Source of the DNA: Onthophagus taurus
Lineage: Eukaryota > Arthropoda > Insecta > Coleoptera > Scarabaeidae
Assembly: GCF_036711975.1 (NCBI RefSeq)
Contig: NC_091971.1
Span: forward strand, 1,185,501 to 1,249,500
Direction: 5' to 3'
Length of the DNA: 64,000 nucleotides
How positions within the stretch are numbered: position 1 is the first letter of the stretch; the number at the start of each line of letters is the position of its first letter. Under the pieces are notes generated by a model. That model ran no database searches and was not told where the DNA came from. It was given only the letters and a program-made list of their open reading frames with translations. Position numbers and translations under genes: made by a program. This document shows, piece after piece, positions 34,111 through 45,574 of this stretch.

Positions 34111-35800
34111 AATATATATTATATACAATTTTGTAGTTCTTTTTTATAATTTTCAACTTTATCTATCATTTTTCATCTTTACATCTACTGTATACAAAGC
34201 AATTCTCTTTTCAAACAATTTATAATTGTTAAATCGTGTTTTAGTACCTTATTGTTAACAGATCATAAATAATGAAGTAATTTCTACTGGGATTTTAAAA
34301 GGATGTTTTTTTTTCGTTACCATCCTTTTTAATTAAATCGCTTGCAATTAACGCGTTGGTGAAGCACAAAATAAATTCCATTTTTCCTCGCGAGCTTGAA
34401 AGTAAATTAAATAAAGTTGTTTTATTTGTAAGCGTGCAGAAAGAGATGAGTGGAGATGAGCGTTACGTATTTTTCAAATGAAACAATTTTTTAATCCGTT
34501 AAAATTTTTTTCCATGTAATTTTTCTTTGAAACTGTTCAATTCCTCATCGGATGCGTTAATATGTAATCATTAAGAGCATTTAATTAAGTGATTTAGTTT
34601 TAGTTGAGAAAGAAATTTGGACGTCATCACATCTGGTAGTAATTAAAAATAATCAACGTCAATGAATATCAAGGTTTTTTCAAAAATGAGAATTTTCCAC
34701 GATTCATTTTGCTTTTAGATAAAAATCTCTTCTCATATAGATTTTTTTTTTAATAATTTCTTTTGTACTATTCAATTGACTTCTCGTTAACTAACAATAA
34801 ATATAATTCTGTCGAAGGCCTCCCAATGTCATTTCTTCATGCAAACACTCCCCAGTAACATAAATATGTATTAAAGCGACATCGAATTGACCGACAATAC
34901 ATGTCTTTGTGATCCTTATTCGTTAGCTTTATTTTATTTACTCTTTCTTTTTTTGTTGTGCCGATGAGAGAGTGAATCAACCCCTTTAAGAATAAAAAAG
35001 TTTTCGCCAAGGTCTTTGATCTTGAATGGAGGGGATTGAGCATGGGGGGCGTTTCGCGTGTGTGCACCCGGGGCCCCCGAAACGCGGACCGAATCGAAAG
35101 TAGGCGGTTTTAAAAAAATTTGCATTTGCCGCTTCCATGAATCCAACCGTGTGCCCCGTGTGGAGTGTGTTCTGTATTAAAATTAACGTGCGTAACCTTC
35201 GCGGTCGACGTTTGTATTTTTCGTTTCTTTCCTGGACTACGTAGGACGGCTTTTGACCTCACAAACAATAAAAGAATTTTTTAAGAAAAAAAATGTTGAA
35301 GCTATAATATGAATTTTAATAAAAACTTTTTAGCTTTGCTTCAAACAATTCTTAAGCTCACTTTTTCACAAATCTATCAGTAAGTAAGATTTTCAATGCG
35401 ACAAATTCTCAGATTAACTTAACATCATTTGAGTTAATTTGATTGTTATCCAGTCAACTTAATTCATTCGTCATGCAGATTATTTTTGAGTCAATGGACC
35501 CGTTCAGCCGGCGCAACAGTTAATAAACTGAGAACGCGTTTTATTTATGTAGATTATATGTTGATAACATTTTACTCGAATTATTTGATAAAGGCATTAA
35601 TCACATTTTCTATCAATTAATTGGCAATGATTTGCAATACCCTCATATCAGCTGGCTGCATAATTTGGGTTATATTTAGGAGTAAAGCACAACAAAATTA
35701 TATCTTGCACGATGTATTGTGCAATATTATAATAACATTTAGGGCCACCTAATAGATTTTCAGCAGGTTCTGTTATTGCCTTTATGGAAATTATATGATT
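34111..35800. other. Intergenic, with a GC-rich island at about 35030-35210
   Basis: Mostly AT-rich without frames. At 35030-35210 GC content rises sharply, with CCCGGGGCCCCCGAAACGCG and a POU-type octamer ATTTGCAT near 35118. This could be a regulatory element or promoter; no exon can be supported. Confidence 0.35.
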
Positions 35801-35804
35801 TTTG

Positions 35805-35980
35805 TGTTGTTGTGGTCGCTCCGAGATTTTATCTGTTCTTCCTGTTGATTCTTAGAGTCTGCCGACAGAAAACTACGACAACGCACTGAAGATGCCAGGT
35901 AAGATCTTGGCGAAACGTCTGCCCCTTTCCAAAGGGAACCAACAGGAAGAAATCTCGGATCGACCACAACAAGACATATT
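35805..35980. repeat. Small foldback repeat with CTGAAGA hairpin
   Basis: Arms of about 45 bp (GTTGTGGTCG...CTTCCTGTTG and CAACAGGAAG...CGACCACAAC) enclose ACTACGACAACGCACTGAAG and then the hairpin GCCAGG...TCTTGGC with GAAACG. It is related to 33976-34110. The layout resembles the non-coding ends of Penelope-like and other retroelements. Confidence 0.6.
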
Positions 35981-36014
35981 TCTCCATCCCTGAAGCACTA
36001 CACATTACCTTTAT

Positions 36015-38126
36015 GGGTCGTTCTCAGAAGGGCTAAAAAAATGTCCCTCTAATATCAAATCTTATATACTGAGATAAGTACATTCATTCGAGCAAAAAGC
36101 TATATGGTGAGACTCATTAGTATTACTTCTTAATTAAAGTAACAAATATTTTATGTACACAAAATTCAAAAATTTTTAAAAGTTGGTTCGCACTTCATTA
36201 AATATTCAGGTGTCCCTCTGGTAAAATTATAACTAAAACTATTTCTAAATCGGAAATAAAATAGTATTATATCATTTTATTACTGTCTTTTTTATATGGG
36301 GTAATTAACAAATCGATTTGAAGATGGTTTGCAATTTCTTATACATTTTGGTTTTAAATTAATCTCGAAAATGTTGTGTCCCTCGTTTTTATCTCAACTC
36401 CGTTACCACATCTTCTAATATAAACATTCGTGTTGCCATGGTTACCCGGCTCATTGTTAACACTGCATAGGGAAGTTAATATTAGTATGACACTATAACT
36501 GTTAAAAAATATAAAATTGATACGCTGAATATATTCAAGATTTTGATTGATTTCTACAAATATTTTCTGGCTATTCGGTTTCTCAACTCCGTTACCTGTC
36601 GTGAAAGGTAAAGTTTAAGTGATTTCTTACTGTAATTACATTAAGTAAATTACTAAAAAATATACGAACACGGTATGCAACTATCAGCATAAAATCTAAT
36701 TTAGTTTAATTTTGAATATTTTTGAAAGCGCGTTTTCTCAATTCCGTGAATTTCAACTCCGTTACTAATGTTAGGCAGTAGCATTTACAGCCACATTTAA
36801 CAGTTACAACGCATTATGTACTGTAAATATTTTATTTTCAATGTATCCAACATTTAGTTAAAAGTTAAAGAAAAAGAAAACTGCTCAAATGTGATAATTT
36901 CCAAATTTATATGCACCATGTTTCTCTTGCTTTAGACGAGATCTAATTTTGAGTATAATTTCGATTTTACGTTTTATTATTCTTTTGTTCCAAAATGTGA
37001 AAACTAGAGGTAAGGTCTTAAGTGAGGCTGCGGTTACAACATCAAAGTAAAAGAAAATATGTAATTAAAAGAAGAGGGATGCTTTGAGAAAACTGAGAGC
37101 GCAACGAAAAAATGATCCTGAGGCTTATGAAATTGCTAAATTGAAGGATAGAGAGCGATATCATCGCAGAGTTAATTACGATAAAATAAAAAAGATATCA
37201 ATGTTAACAGATCCAGATAAAAGACGTAAAAGGGAAGAATAGAGGGAACATAGTAAGATACTTACCAAGCAAAAAAGGCAGCTAGAAAAACACCAAGTAG
37301 TTACAGAATTGATACAATCTATTCCGAGATACATATATGTTGCACCTCAGGAATATATCCCATCAGTATCGGTGTATAAATGTAGTGAAAAAGAATTTGT
37401 CTGTTGATAAAAATTACTTCTGTAAATATACTGAAAAAGTACAATCTGCACACTTTGGCTCTTTAAAGCATCAGATATCTTAGATATAACTGCGGCGTGG
37501 TAAAGTCTGTCAAGCAACCTTACCACACTTTTCATACCTTAGTTGTATATTAAAAGTATCCACACCAGATTACGATACTTTAGTAAAAGTCTTACAAAAC
37601 TCAATAAAAGGGATCAAGATCTTTCGTATCGATGAAAAACTAATCCCTATGATCGACGAACTGATCCCAGAAAATATTCCTACGTTTAAAGGTACGATGA
37701 AAGTAGCCTGGATCAATAAACTAAGGAATAGACTTACTTTCAGAGAACTGACATGTCTGTGTTGTGAACCCGGCCAGCTTTGCTCACACTATAACTTGGA
37801 TCTAAGGAGTATAGAACAGCTCTACGTTATAGCGTTGTATATACAGATTCATCATCATTGGATGATGATATGCCATTGAGTTTAGTATGCAATAAGTTGA
37901 GATGTTAAGAACACAACTTGGAATTAAATTATTATTTGTCAACTCCGTTACCACTTCTCAACTCCGTTACCTCTAAACTTAACATTATTTTCATTATTTA
38001 ATTATATTCTAGTACAAAACTTTTGTTATACTAATATGTTTTCTTCGATAAATATATAACCTAGAAAACTAATTACACGATTTTTTTTCTTATAAACCTT
38101 TTTTCCACCCTTTCTGAGAATGACCC
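36015..38126. mobile_element. Unfamiliar TIR transposon with repeated AACTCCGTTACC motifs
   Basis: The termini are imperfect inverted repeats: GGGTCGTTCTCAGAAGGG at the left and the inverse of GGGTCATTCTCAGAAAGGG at the right. TTAT flanks both sides as a likely 4-bp target duplication. A word TCAACTCCGTTAC is repeated in direct orientation at about 36394, 36583, 36753, 37939 and 37957, near both ends. GTGTCCCTC-like words (about 36042, 36211, 36376) occur near the left end only. The interior carries a decayed plus-strand reading frame. I cannot assign it to a superfamily with confidence. Confidence 0.7.
37083..37882 (+). pseudogene. Decayed ORF of the 36-38 kb transposon
   Basis: The first part reads DALRKLRAQRKNDPEAYEIA, then KLKDRERYHRRVNYDK and LTDPDKRRKREE before a stop, a very basic coiled segment. 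After broken frames it resumes with TPDYDTLVKVLQNSIKGIKI, FRIDEKLIPMIDELIPENIP and TFKGTMKV. It ends with RELTCLCCEPGQLCSHYNLD, a cysteine/histidine cluster that may bind zinc. The style, a basic N-terminus plus an FKGTMKVHQ-like block and a Cys-rich end, resembles unnamed ORFs of arthropod repeats. No catalytic triad is visible and I give no function beyond probable transposon protein. Confidence 0.5.
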
Positions 38127-38130
38127 TTAT

Positions 38131-40243
38131 ATGACTTTTGTACATACAAAAGGAAATTTTGGAAAAGTTGAACTCTGGTGAGTCGGAGAAAATCGAATCT
38201 TCTGTTAAACAAGCTGATTCGTGAGGAGAAGTCGTTGAAGACAGGAAAATGCCTGCTTATGGAAAATGTTAATACTCTTGGTTTAATGATTTTAATTTAA
38301 TTCCCGATTAAGTCTATAATGATGATGAATGTGGATAGTTCTGGAAAGTTTTTCCAAACAAGACATACGATTCCAGAGAAGAGTGAGAAGGAAAAAAGTT
38401 TTCTCCAGCCAGAAGAGTACCATTAGAGTACCTCCTGATGCACTGAATACCATAATACACATAGACCACATAGAGGTAGTTAGCAATATGCATGAGCTGG
38501 ATCAATTCGTGGTTCATTCTTATTCTCCACATTCCAGCAAGATCCATGCTTAGCATTCTTATCCTTTGTCTTATGTTAGATAGTTGAAAATTAATTAATT
38601 TTTGAGAGAGAAAGGTAGAAGATAGAATTTTTAAATTAAAACTGTGATTTATCAAAAGATTTGTACTAGATACGTGAAATGTGTAATAATATGATAAAAA
38701 TGTTTATTTTTCAGATTTCTTCATCTATTGATTAATAACATTACAGAAGTTATATTTCATAACGATTTATTTGCAAAAATCATTTAAGATATAAGGTTTG
38801 AAAAAGGCAATGCTGAATCATTATTGTTTATTTTTGTAGTGATTCATGAAATGCTTTTACATTCTCATTATCAAGCATTCTTTAATTATGAAGCGTGCGT
38901 ACATCGTTGATTTATATTTTTTGCTTTTACAGTACATTATTTATTAAATTACAAAATTACGTCAAAAGTAATCTTTATAAGCTAAAACAAATAACATTAT
39001 CAATATAAATGATTCATAGTGTTTTTCTATTTTCCCATTCTATTTCATTTCCTAATAAAAAATTCTCAGTAATCTTTCTGCGTTTTGTTTTAAAGCTTCC
39101 TTCCGTAATAATTACGCAAACAAGTTTGATTCTTCTTAACGTGGTTGAAATGCTTAAACTTAAAATTTGTTTTATTTATTTATATTTATTTTCCTTTTTG
39201 TTTGTAGATTTTTTTTGACCTTCGCGAATTGTGCGTGATCGTGAATTTCGTTACGCACAGTTGACATTGGGCGTGCGTCTCCGCTTCCGTTTTTACTTTT
39301 TTTATTTTTTTTTTTGCCATTTCATGTCAAATATTTATTCTGTTCGTTCCGATGAGAGTCTATTTGCATGTAAGACATATTTCCGAATTGCCGTATCGCT
39401 GACTTTAAATATTTATCGCCAAACGTGATCTGAAATCGAAATCGTTGGTTGAGAAGAAGTTCGTCAAAGAAAAGATGTATGATCGTTTATTGGTTTAGGT
39501 TTGTGTAGGTCGTCTCTTTTATCCTTTTCTATTTATATTTATTTATTTATTTTTATATAATGAAATGCAAAAAACGTATTTTAGGTGTTGTCTAAATGCG
39601 ATAATGCGTCAAGGTTATCGAATTGAAATTTTAATCGAGTTTGATTTGAAAAAATCATATTTCAAGAAATAATTGGGATATCAAGATTACTCAAAGAATT
39701 ACTTTTATACTTCCTAAAAGAAGGAGACTTTATTTCTTATCTTTTATAACTATATTTGTTTACATTTACCAGTCTTTCTCTATTTTAATCATAAAAATTC
39801 ATCGGTGGTCACATTTCTTACATAAAAATTGTTTCAAACCAAGACAATATCTTTTTTTAATTAGTACTACTTTCTAAGATGTATTAGATCTTGAATGAAG
39901 TGGTCTTTTAGCTGAAATATACAATAGCTAACGGATACTCAAGAAAAGTTATTAGAATGTGCAAAAATCATTCAGCTGTATAATAAAAAATTTTGTTGTG
40001 TGAATAGCTTATGAGAGTTTTGTTAACGTTGCATATTTATTCAGCGAACAACAGAGTACAAATATTTGTAATTTCGTAATTTAAATACACTCGTGCAGAA
40101 AAATCGATCGATGTGGAAACAAACAAGTGCGATCAAGCGTAGAAAAGTCGTCGGACGTTTATCAAAAGAAATGTAACCAAAGTTAAGATCACCTCACAGT
40201 TGAAACTAATCCAAAACGAACATGTATAAAGTGTGTGTTTATA
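38131..40243. other. Intergenic, no gene recognised
   Basis: The AT-rich sequence contains only short overlapping frames on both strands (for example around 38300-38650) with no family resemblance. A (TTTA)n-rich tract is near 39530-39560. Confidence 0.45.
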
Positions 40244-41653
40244 CAGGTGTCTCAAAAAATGTACTCACACTTTAACACTAATATGCTGCCTTTTTTGTAT
40301 TGCAGGTGTAATTAATTAAGCACAGCATGGAAATCACCTTAGTTTGGAAGAGTGGAAGTTTGTCTTGAAATGTTATTGGAAGACCGAAAAGTCCATTGAA
40401 GTGCAAAGACGATTCAGAAGAGAATTCGTAAAACCGCCACCAACGCGACGGACCATTGCTCGCATCAGAGACAAATTTGAAGCAGATGGAACCGTTCAGA
40501 ACGTCAACAAGAAACGTTCTGGACGACCACAGGTTGCCAAGAGCCCTGGAAATGAAAAGCAGATGTTTTTGACAAACTGCTCGGGAAGCACACAGCCCAA
40601 AAGAGCGTTTATCGCATCATGAAGCGTTTGCATTGGAAATGCTACATTCCAACTATAATTCATGCTCTCAACGAAAACGATCCAGACTGGAGTTCAATGA
40701 TACCTGGCAAAATGTGCAGAAAATGCAGGGTTTCACACAAAATTGTGTGGAGCGATGACACATCCTTTAAATTAAATGGCTGCATTCATCGCCATAATTG
40801 CACGTACTGGAGTCTTGTAAATCCTCATGTAACACTTGAACGTCATGTAAACTTACTAGGAGTAACAGTGTGATGTGGGATATCCGCATTGGGCATCATA
40901 GGACCTTTTCTTAACGGAACTGTCATTGGTGAGAGATACCTCAACTTGCTTCAGGAATTTTTTAGCAAGATGGAGCACCTCCCCACTACCATCGCGATGT
41001 ACAGGGTGTCCCAATTTCGATGTCCGCATAGGCTATCTCCGAAACTAAAAGAGATAGAAAAAAAGTAGCTTACTTGTCATGATCTCGTTATTATAGCATT
41101 AGAAAATGCTAATGCCGAAAACTCCGAACAGCTATCGTCTTTTGTTTTCGCCCTATCGGCAAAAACTGAAAATTTTGCGAAAACGACAGTCGCGAATATC
41201 TCACTTATTATCAAAGATGGAGTATTTTAAATAAAACATTATGTGGGTAACTTTTTAAGAAGAATTCAGTAGCGTAGGTAGAATTTTTTTCCCATCTTTT
41301 ATTTTCGAAATTTTAGACGTAACTTTATTTTTTTAAATGGAAACCATAGTTGGCTATGACTTAAAATAATTTGTTATTTTCTTCTGATAACAAATATATA
41401 TAGTTTGTAGGGTGTATTTCTTATAGTTATTGAATAATTAACAAAAATTCATTTTGTTCCATCTAAATCTAATGTATATATTTAAAAGTTAACGTTGCTA
41501 TGGTGATAACCATACATACTATGATGGAATATAATGTATCAATTTTTTTTGTTCTTTCTAAAACTATTGTATGTATTTAAAACTTAATGTTGTTATGGTG
41601 ATAACCATACCATGAGGGAAAGCATTCTTTTCAATTATTGGCAAAGTTTGTAG

Positions 41654-41981
41654 CAAGGACAGTAGAATCTAACAGGACTGCTACATCCATTGTATTTTTG
41701 TAGTCGACTACGGGTTGGTTGCCTGCACTCTACGTCACACTATTTGCCACGCCTGGTAGATAACTGTCTATGTTTTTAGAGGTTATATGATAGACATTAA
41801 TACCTCTAAAAACATAAACCTTCAAAACTAATATGAATACGTCTAGGATATAACCTCTAAAAACACACAGCAAACGCATAGACCATAACAACAGCTGGGC
41901 GTGGAAAATGGTGTGACGTAGTTTGCGGGTAGGCTGTCACAACAATGGATGTAGCAGTCCTGTTAGATTTTATTGTCCTTG
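41654..41981. mobile_element. 328-bp MITE with 9-bp target duplication, third nesting level
   Basis: AGTTTGTAG occurs at 41645-41653 and 41982-41990. The ends are inverted repeats of about 40 bp starting CAAGGACA(G/A)TA(G/A)AATCTAAC. An inner hairpin uses TTTTTAGAGGTTATA and its inverse. A 9-bp duplication with long TIRs is typical of Mutator-like elements; that class is inferred. Confidence 0.8.
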
Positions 41982-41989
41982 AGTTTGTA

Positions 41990-42640
41990 GTAGTATTTAA
42001 AAATTCACTAACAACTCTGGCATTATGTGCTGGTGCTCCGTTATATTGAAAATATATCATTTGAGACATATTTAGTGGCAAATTGTCGACTAAAGGCTCA
42101 ATGTGCTGCCTTAATATATTGAGGTATTTCCCTGAGTTTAAGTTTTTATGGTAGATACTATATGCCAAAATTCTATTATCTAAAAGGGCACACCATACAT
42201 TGAACCCCAATCTTCTTTGAACACTCAGAGACTTCATCGGTCCAAATGACGTTTTGAACAAACAGCAGATTATTTAATTTTTCTAAATATCATCTACAAA
42301 ATTTTAATCTTAGATTGACATCTCCGGCACGTAAATAATGAGTTAGCCCCGCTTTGTATGGTTTATACTTATTTTTCTTTCATATTCGGGAGCAGCGGCT
42401 TTTGGGTGAGACGTCTTGTTGCAATTTCTCTTGCAGGTCATTTTGGTATGTTTTTGTATGTGGTTTGGGGAAGGACCAAATATCCATATATTTTCTGCTA
42501 ACCGGCTGAAGGTTCTTACGTGCGGTTGTCTGCTTTCTGGATATCTTGTGAAATAAAATTCCGCGGCTAACGTCGCATTCTTATCTGATAACATATAGCA
42601 TTCCATCATGTTACAATTTTCATAATTTTCGAAATTCATT
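41990..42640 (-). pseudogene. DUF4817-type transposase of the nested foldback element
   Basis: The minus strand 42639-42343 reads MNFENYENCNMMECYMLSDK, then NATLAAEFYFTRYPESRQPH and VRTFSRLAENI. This is a clear DUF4817 domain (R/Y-YPxRxxPxxxTFxRL). The 42261-41990 part reads RRLGFNVWCALLDNRILAYS and later YLNILRQHIEPLVDNLPLNM, then IYFQYNGAPAHNARVVSEFL. That is the NVWCG...FQxDGAPxH catalytic region with D changed to N in YNGAPAH. The region carrying the first catalytic Asp is deleted between the frames, and the tail is cut by the MITE. Confidence 0.8.
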
Positions 42641-43512
42641 GTAAAGTTTTATTCAGTTTTGTTATACTTTGACACTTAACACGCTGGTGCATAATGCCAG
42701 CACATAATGCCAGAGTTGATATCGAATTTTTAAATACAAACTTTGGCAATTATTTGATACATTATGTTCCATCATAGTATGTATGGTTATCACCATAGCA
42801 ACATTAACTTTTAAGTACATACATTAGTTTTAGACAGAACAAAATGAATTTTTGTTAATTATTCAATAACCATAAGAAATATACCCTACAAACTATATTT
42901 ATTTGTTATCAGAAGAAAATAACAAATTATTTTAAGTCATAGCCAACTATGGTTTCCATTTAAAAAAATAAAGTTACGTCTAAAATCTCGAAAATAAAAG
43001 ATGGGAAAAAAATTCTACCTACGCCACTGAATTCTTCGTAAAAAGTTGCCCATATAATGTTTTATTTATAATACTAAATCTTTGATAATAAGTGAGATAT
43101 TTGCGAATGTCGTTTTCGCAAAATTTTCAGTTTTTGGCGATAGGGCGAAAACAAAAGACGATAGCTGTTCGGAGTTTTCGGCATTAGCATTTTCTCGAAA
43201 AACGAGATCATGACATGTAAGCTACTTTTTTTCTATCTCTTTTAGTTTCGGAGATAGCCTATGCGGACATCGAAATTGGGACACCTGTACGAGCTCACCT
43301 CGATGCAGCTTTTCCAGGCATATGGATTGGACGAAGAGGTACCATTGAATACCATGCACGTTCCCCAGATCTCACGCCCATGAACACCATCGAAAAGTTT
43401 ATGGCACCAAACCAAGAACAATCGATGCATTGAAATTGGAAATTGAAAGATATTCCAAATAATGTTTTTCTCGTCATTCGAAGTGTGAGTACATTTTTTG
43501 GATACACCTGTA

Positions 43513-44238
43513 AGTATTTAGGTTGTTGTTATATCATCCATAAATAATATTGTATTTTAAAATTGTCACTTGCCCTTGTTAAAATGCCTTCATTAAGATG
43601 ATGTATTAGGATATCTAGAACGGAGATAATTTTTTAATATAGAAAACCTTCAATAAGTCACTTCCAGTGTAGTTTTGGGAATTAAGAAATGATTAACATC
43701 TTAAATTAAAAATCGTTTAATTCAAAATGATGTAACCGATAAAAATTTTTAAAAAGTTTATCTTTCTAAAAAAAAATAGTAGTATATAAATTCTTTTAGA
43801 AATCCTCTTAGTTTTGAGTACCAACCCAACCTAAAAACAAAAAAAAAGGAAACAAATTTCATCTCAAAATTACATTCGTCCCCAAAAGTTCAGTGGCCAC
43901 GTTCACATTAACTCTTTCAGGAAAAGCACACAAACGGAATTCATCACCAAGAATTAAAGTGGATAGCTCGAGATGGAACATTCCACAAAGATTTTCTTCC
44001 CCACTTTGTAGTCGTCCGGCTTTAGCAAAAACCCTTTATTTACAAAAAAAGACAACAAAAAAAAATGTAGAGTTCAAAAAAGGAACGGAAATTCTCTTAA
44101 CATCCTTAGATTTGAAAAAGTGATAAGAAAAAACTCTTCTGCTACTTGTACCGAAATATACCAAGAAATGAGTGATTGTAGAATGAAAAGAATTGGTGAC
44201 GGGAGCTTGCGCACTCCGACTTCTCCATTATCAGATGG
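43513..44238. other. Upstream flank of the gene beginning at 44490
   Basis: A 76-codon frame at 43893-44123 has no ATG start and no recognisable similarity. Nothing else is supported here. Confidence 0.4.
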
Positions 44239-44275
44239 CTATATACACGAATCGGATCCGCATGGAAGCGTCAGT
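44239..44275 (+). promoter_or_regulatory. TATA box plus arthropod initiator
   Basis: CTATATAC at 44239-44246 stands about 31 bp before TCAGT at 44271-44275, whose A (44273) would be +1. TCAGT is the arthropod initiator consensus, and the spacing is standard. The start would give a 5' UTR of about 217 bp ahead of the ATG at 44490. Confidence 0.6.
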
Positions 44276-44489
44276 GTCTGAATAGTATTGGACTCGGACC
44301 GAACCGAGACAACCAAACCAAATAAAATATACCGCGTAAATTTTCGCGTTAGTTACGCACGGTTTTTTTTTATACTTACAAAGAAAATTATTACAAAAAG
44401 TTTTGGTTGAATCGGTGTAAAACATCTTCAACGTTAAGATTTTCTTTCGAATTTTCTAAAAATAATTTTTTTTTTTTGAAAAATCGAAA

Positions 44490-44573
44490 ATGAAGATCAG
44501 TGCGATTGTTACAATCTTTTTCGTCAACTTTTTCGGTTCGAAAGCTGCTTCATTAGGCTCCAATGAAGTTATG
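44490..44573 (+). CDS. First coding exon of a secreted protein (partial gene)
   Basis: ATG follows an A-rich leader and opens MKISAIVTIFFVNFFGSKAA, then SLGSNEVM, a convincing signal peptide. The exon ends exactly at ATG|GTAAGT, a consensus donor in phase 0. A TATA/initiator pair lies upstream. No confident next exon exists within several kilobases, so the gene has a very long first intron filled with repeats, and the product cannot be named. A candidate phase-0 exon is at 61862. Confidence 0.6.
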
Positions 44574-45574
44574 GTAAGTATATTTTTCAATTTTGTAACA
44601 AATTTTAAAATTTCGCATCGATTCGCGAGAATTCCTTTCGAAATATCTCCCTTATCTAATCTTTCTAAATAATAATAGATTATTCATCTTTTTGTGGGAC
44701 TCGATTCGTAATCCATAAACAATCATTGTTTTTTTAGTGATAAAATAATTTTGTGAATTACCTTATTTGGAACATTTTAAGTTCTTTGTTAGTTTTTAAT
44801 TTCTAAAAAATTTATTATTTGAGTTGAATTCGAATTAAAAAAGTTGTTTCTTTCAACTTTAAATTTGAATTGGCTTAAAAGTTTTGAAAGAAAATGAATC
44901 AAAAATATAAATTAAACTTTTCATATTCAACTAAAATATTTATTAGATTTAAGTTTATTCTTTAAACTTAATCATTAAAAGTCTCCTTGCAAGTTTAAAG
45001 TTGGGTTAGTTACAAATTATAGAACTTCTTTAATTCAAGTTTAGGCTAAAAAGTTTCAAAATTTTATAATTAAATGGATAAAATTTAGAGAAAAAACAAT
45101 TTATATTTTAAATTAAGCTTAAAATACTTTAATTAATTAAAGTCAAATGAGTTTTTTTACATTTTTAATTACTCAACCTATTTTTATTTATTCTTTTTTA
45201 ACTAGACAAAGAACTCACTGCGAATTAAAAGAAACACAAAATGACTGATAATTCCAACTTGTATAAAATCGAAGCTAAAAAAAGCAAAAAGAGATTCTGG
45301 CACGTGATTAAAAGTGCGGTTTTCTCTATTCACCTCCAACGCAACATATATTTTACATGCAAGAAAAGAGTAATATTGATTCGGTTTCCAACACAAAAGC
45401 TTTTTCCATTGTTAAGTTTTCAGTGTTTTGATGTAAGTTAATTACGTTTCATAAATTAAACTGTAGACTTTGAATCAGGAACAAGGTCGAAAGGTATCAG
45501 GAGAAAATGTGTGTTTTATGTTCGATAAATTCCGTCGATTTCTAACGTTTTGATAAGAGAAAATGAGAATGTTT
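44574..45574 (+). other. Probable intron start, no repeats or exons recognised
   Basis: AT-rich sequence with short opposing frames near 45200-45440 that look like chance. No conserved motif was recognised. Confidence 0.4.

Larger units (their letters stand above)
41002..43287 (-). mobile_element. Foldback DUF4817 transposon nested in the mariner-like element
   Basis: The ends TA|CAGGGTGTCCCAATTTCGAT and inverted ATCGAAATTGGGACACCTG|TA define it. Removing it with one TA restores the codons HRDV-RAHLD of the host transposase exactly. The inverted arms are about 540 bp (to about 41545, and from about 42747), with blocks such as GGCTATCTCCGAAACTAAAA and GGTGATAACCATACATACTA. The centre encodes a decayed minus-strand transposase and is itself interrupted at 41654-41981. 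Confidence 0.92.
40344..43440 (+). pseudogene. Mariner-like transposase (DUF4817 type), interrupted
   Basis: The N-terminus EEWKFVLKCYWKTEKSIEVQ, then RRFRREF, PPPTRRTIARIRDKFEADGT and VQNVNKKRSGRPQ, is the helix-turn-helix region of an abundant insect mariner-like family. A second frame (40619-40873) holds the first catalytic block IVWSDDTSFKLNG followed by HRHNCTYWS and ERHVNL; DE has become DD here. An in-frame stop replaces Trp near 40873. The reading continues with GISALGIIGPF, NGTV and GERYLNLLQEFF and stops at HYHRDV, where the nested element begins. After 43287 it resumes with RAHLDAAFPG, GRRGTIEY and ARSPDLTPM. The QQDGAPP region is shortened. Dead by several lesions even before the insertion. 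Confidence 0.85.
40244..43510 (+). mobile_element. Tc1/mariner-like transposon carrying a nested element
   Basis: The left end TA|CAGGTGTCTCAAAAAATG, continuing TACTCACAC, is mirrored on the right by GTGAGTACATTTTTTGG, then ATACACCTG|TA. Without the 2.29-kb insertion at 41002-43287 the element would be about 980 bp, consistent with a mildly shortened mariner-like transposon. Its transposase runs left to right and is interrupted by that insertion. Confidence 0.88.

Noticed and set aside
37649-37879. Independent small zinc-binding gene
   Set aside because: It is the tail of a longer decayed frame inside a TIR-bounded transposon.
43893-44123. 76-codon frame upstream of the 44.49-kb gene
   Set aside because: No ATG, no domain, and located in the promoter flank; likely chance.
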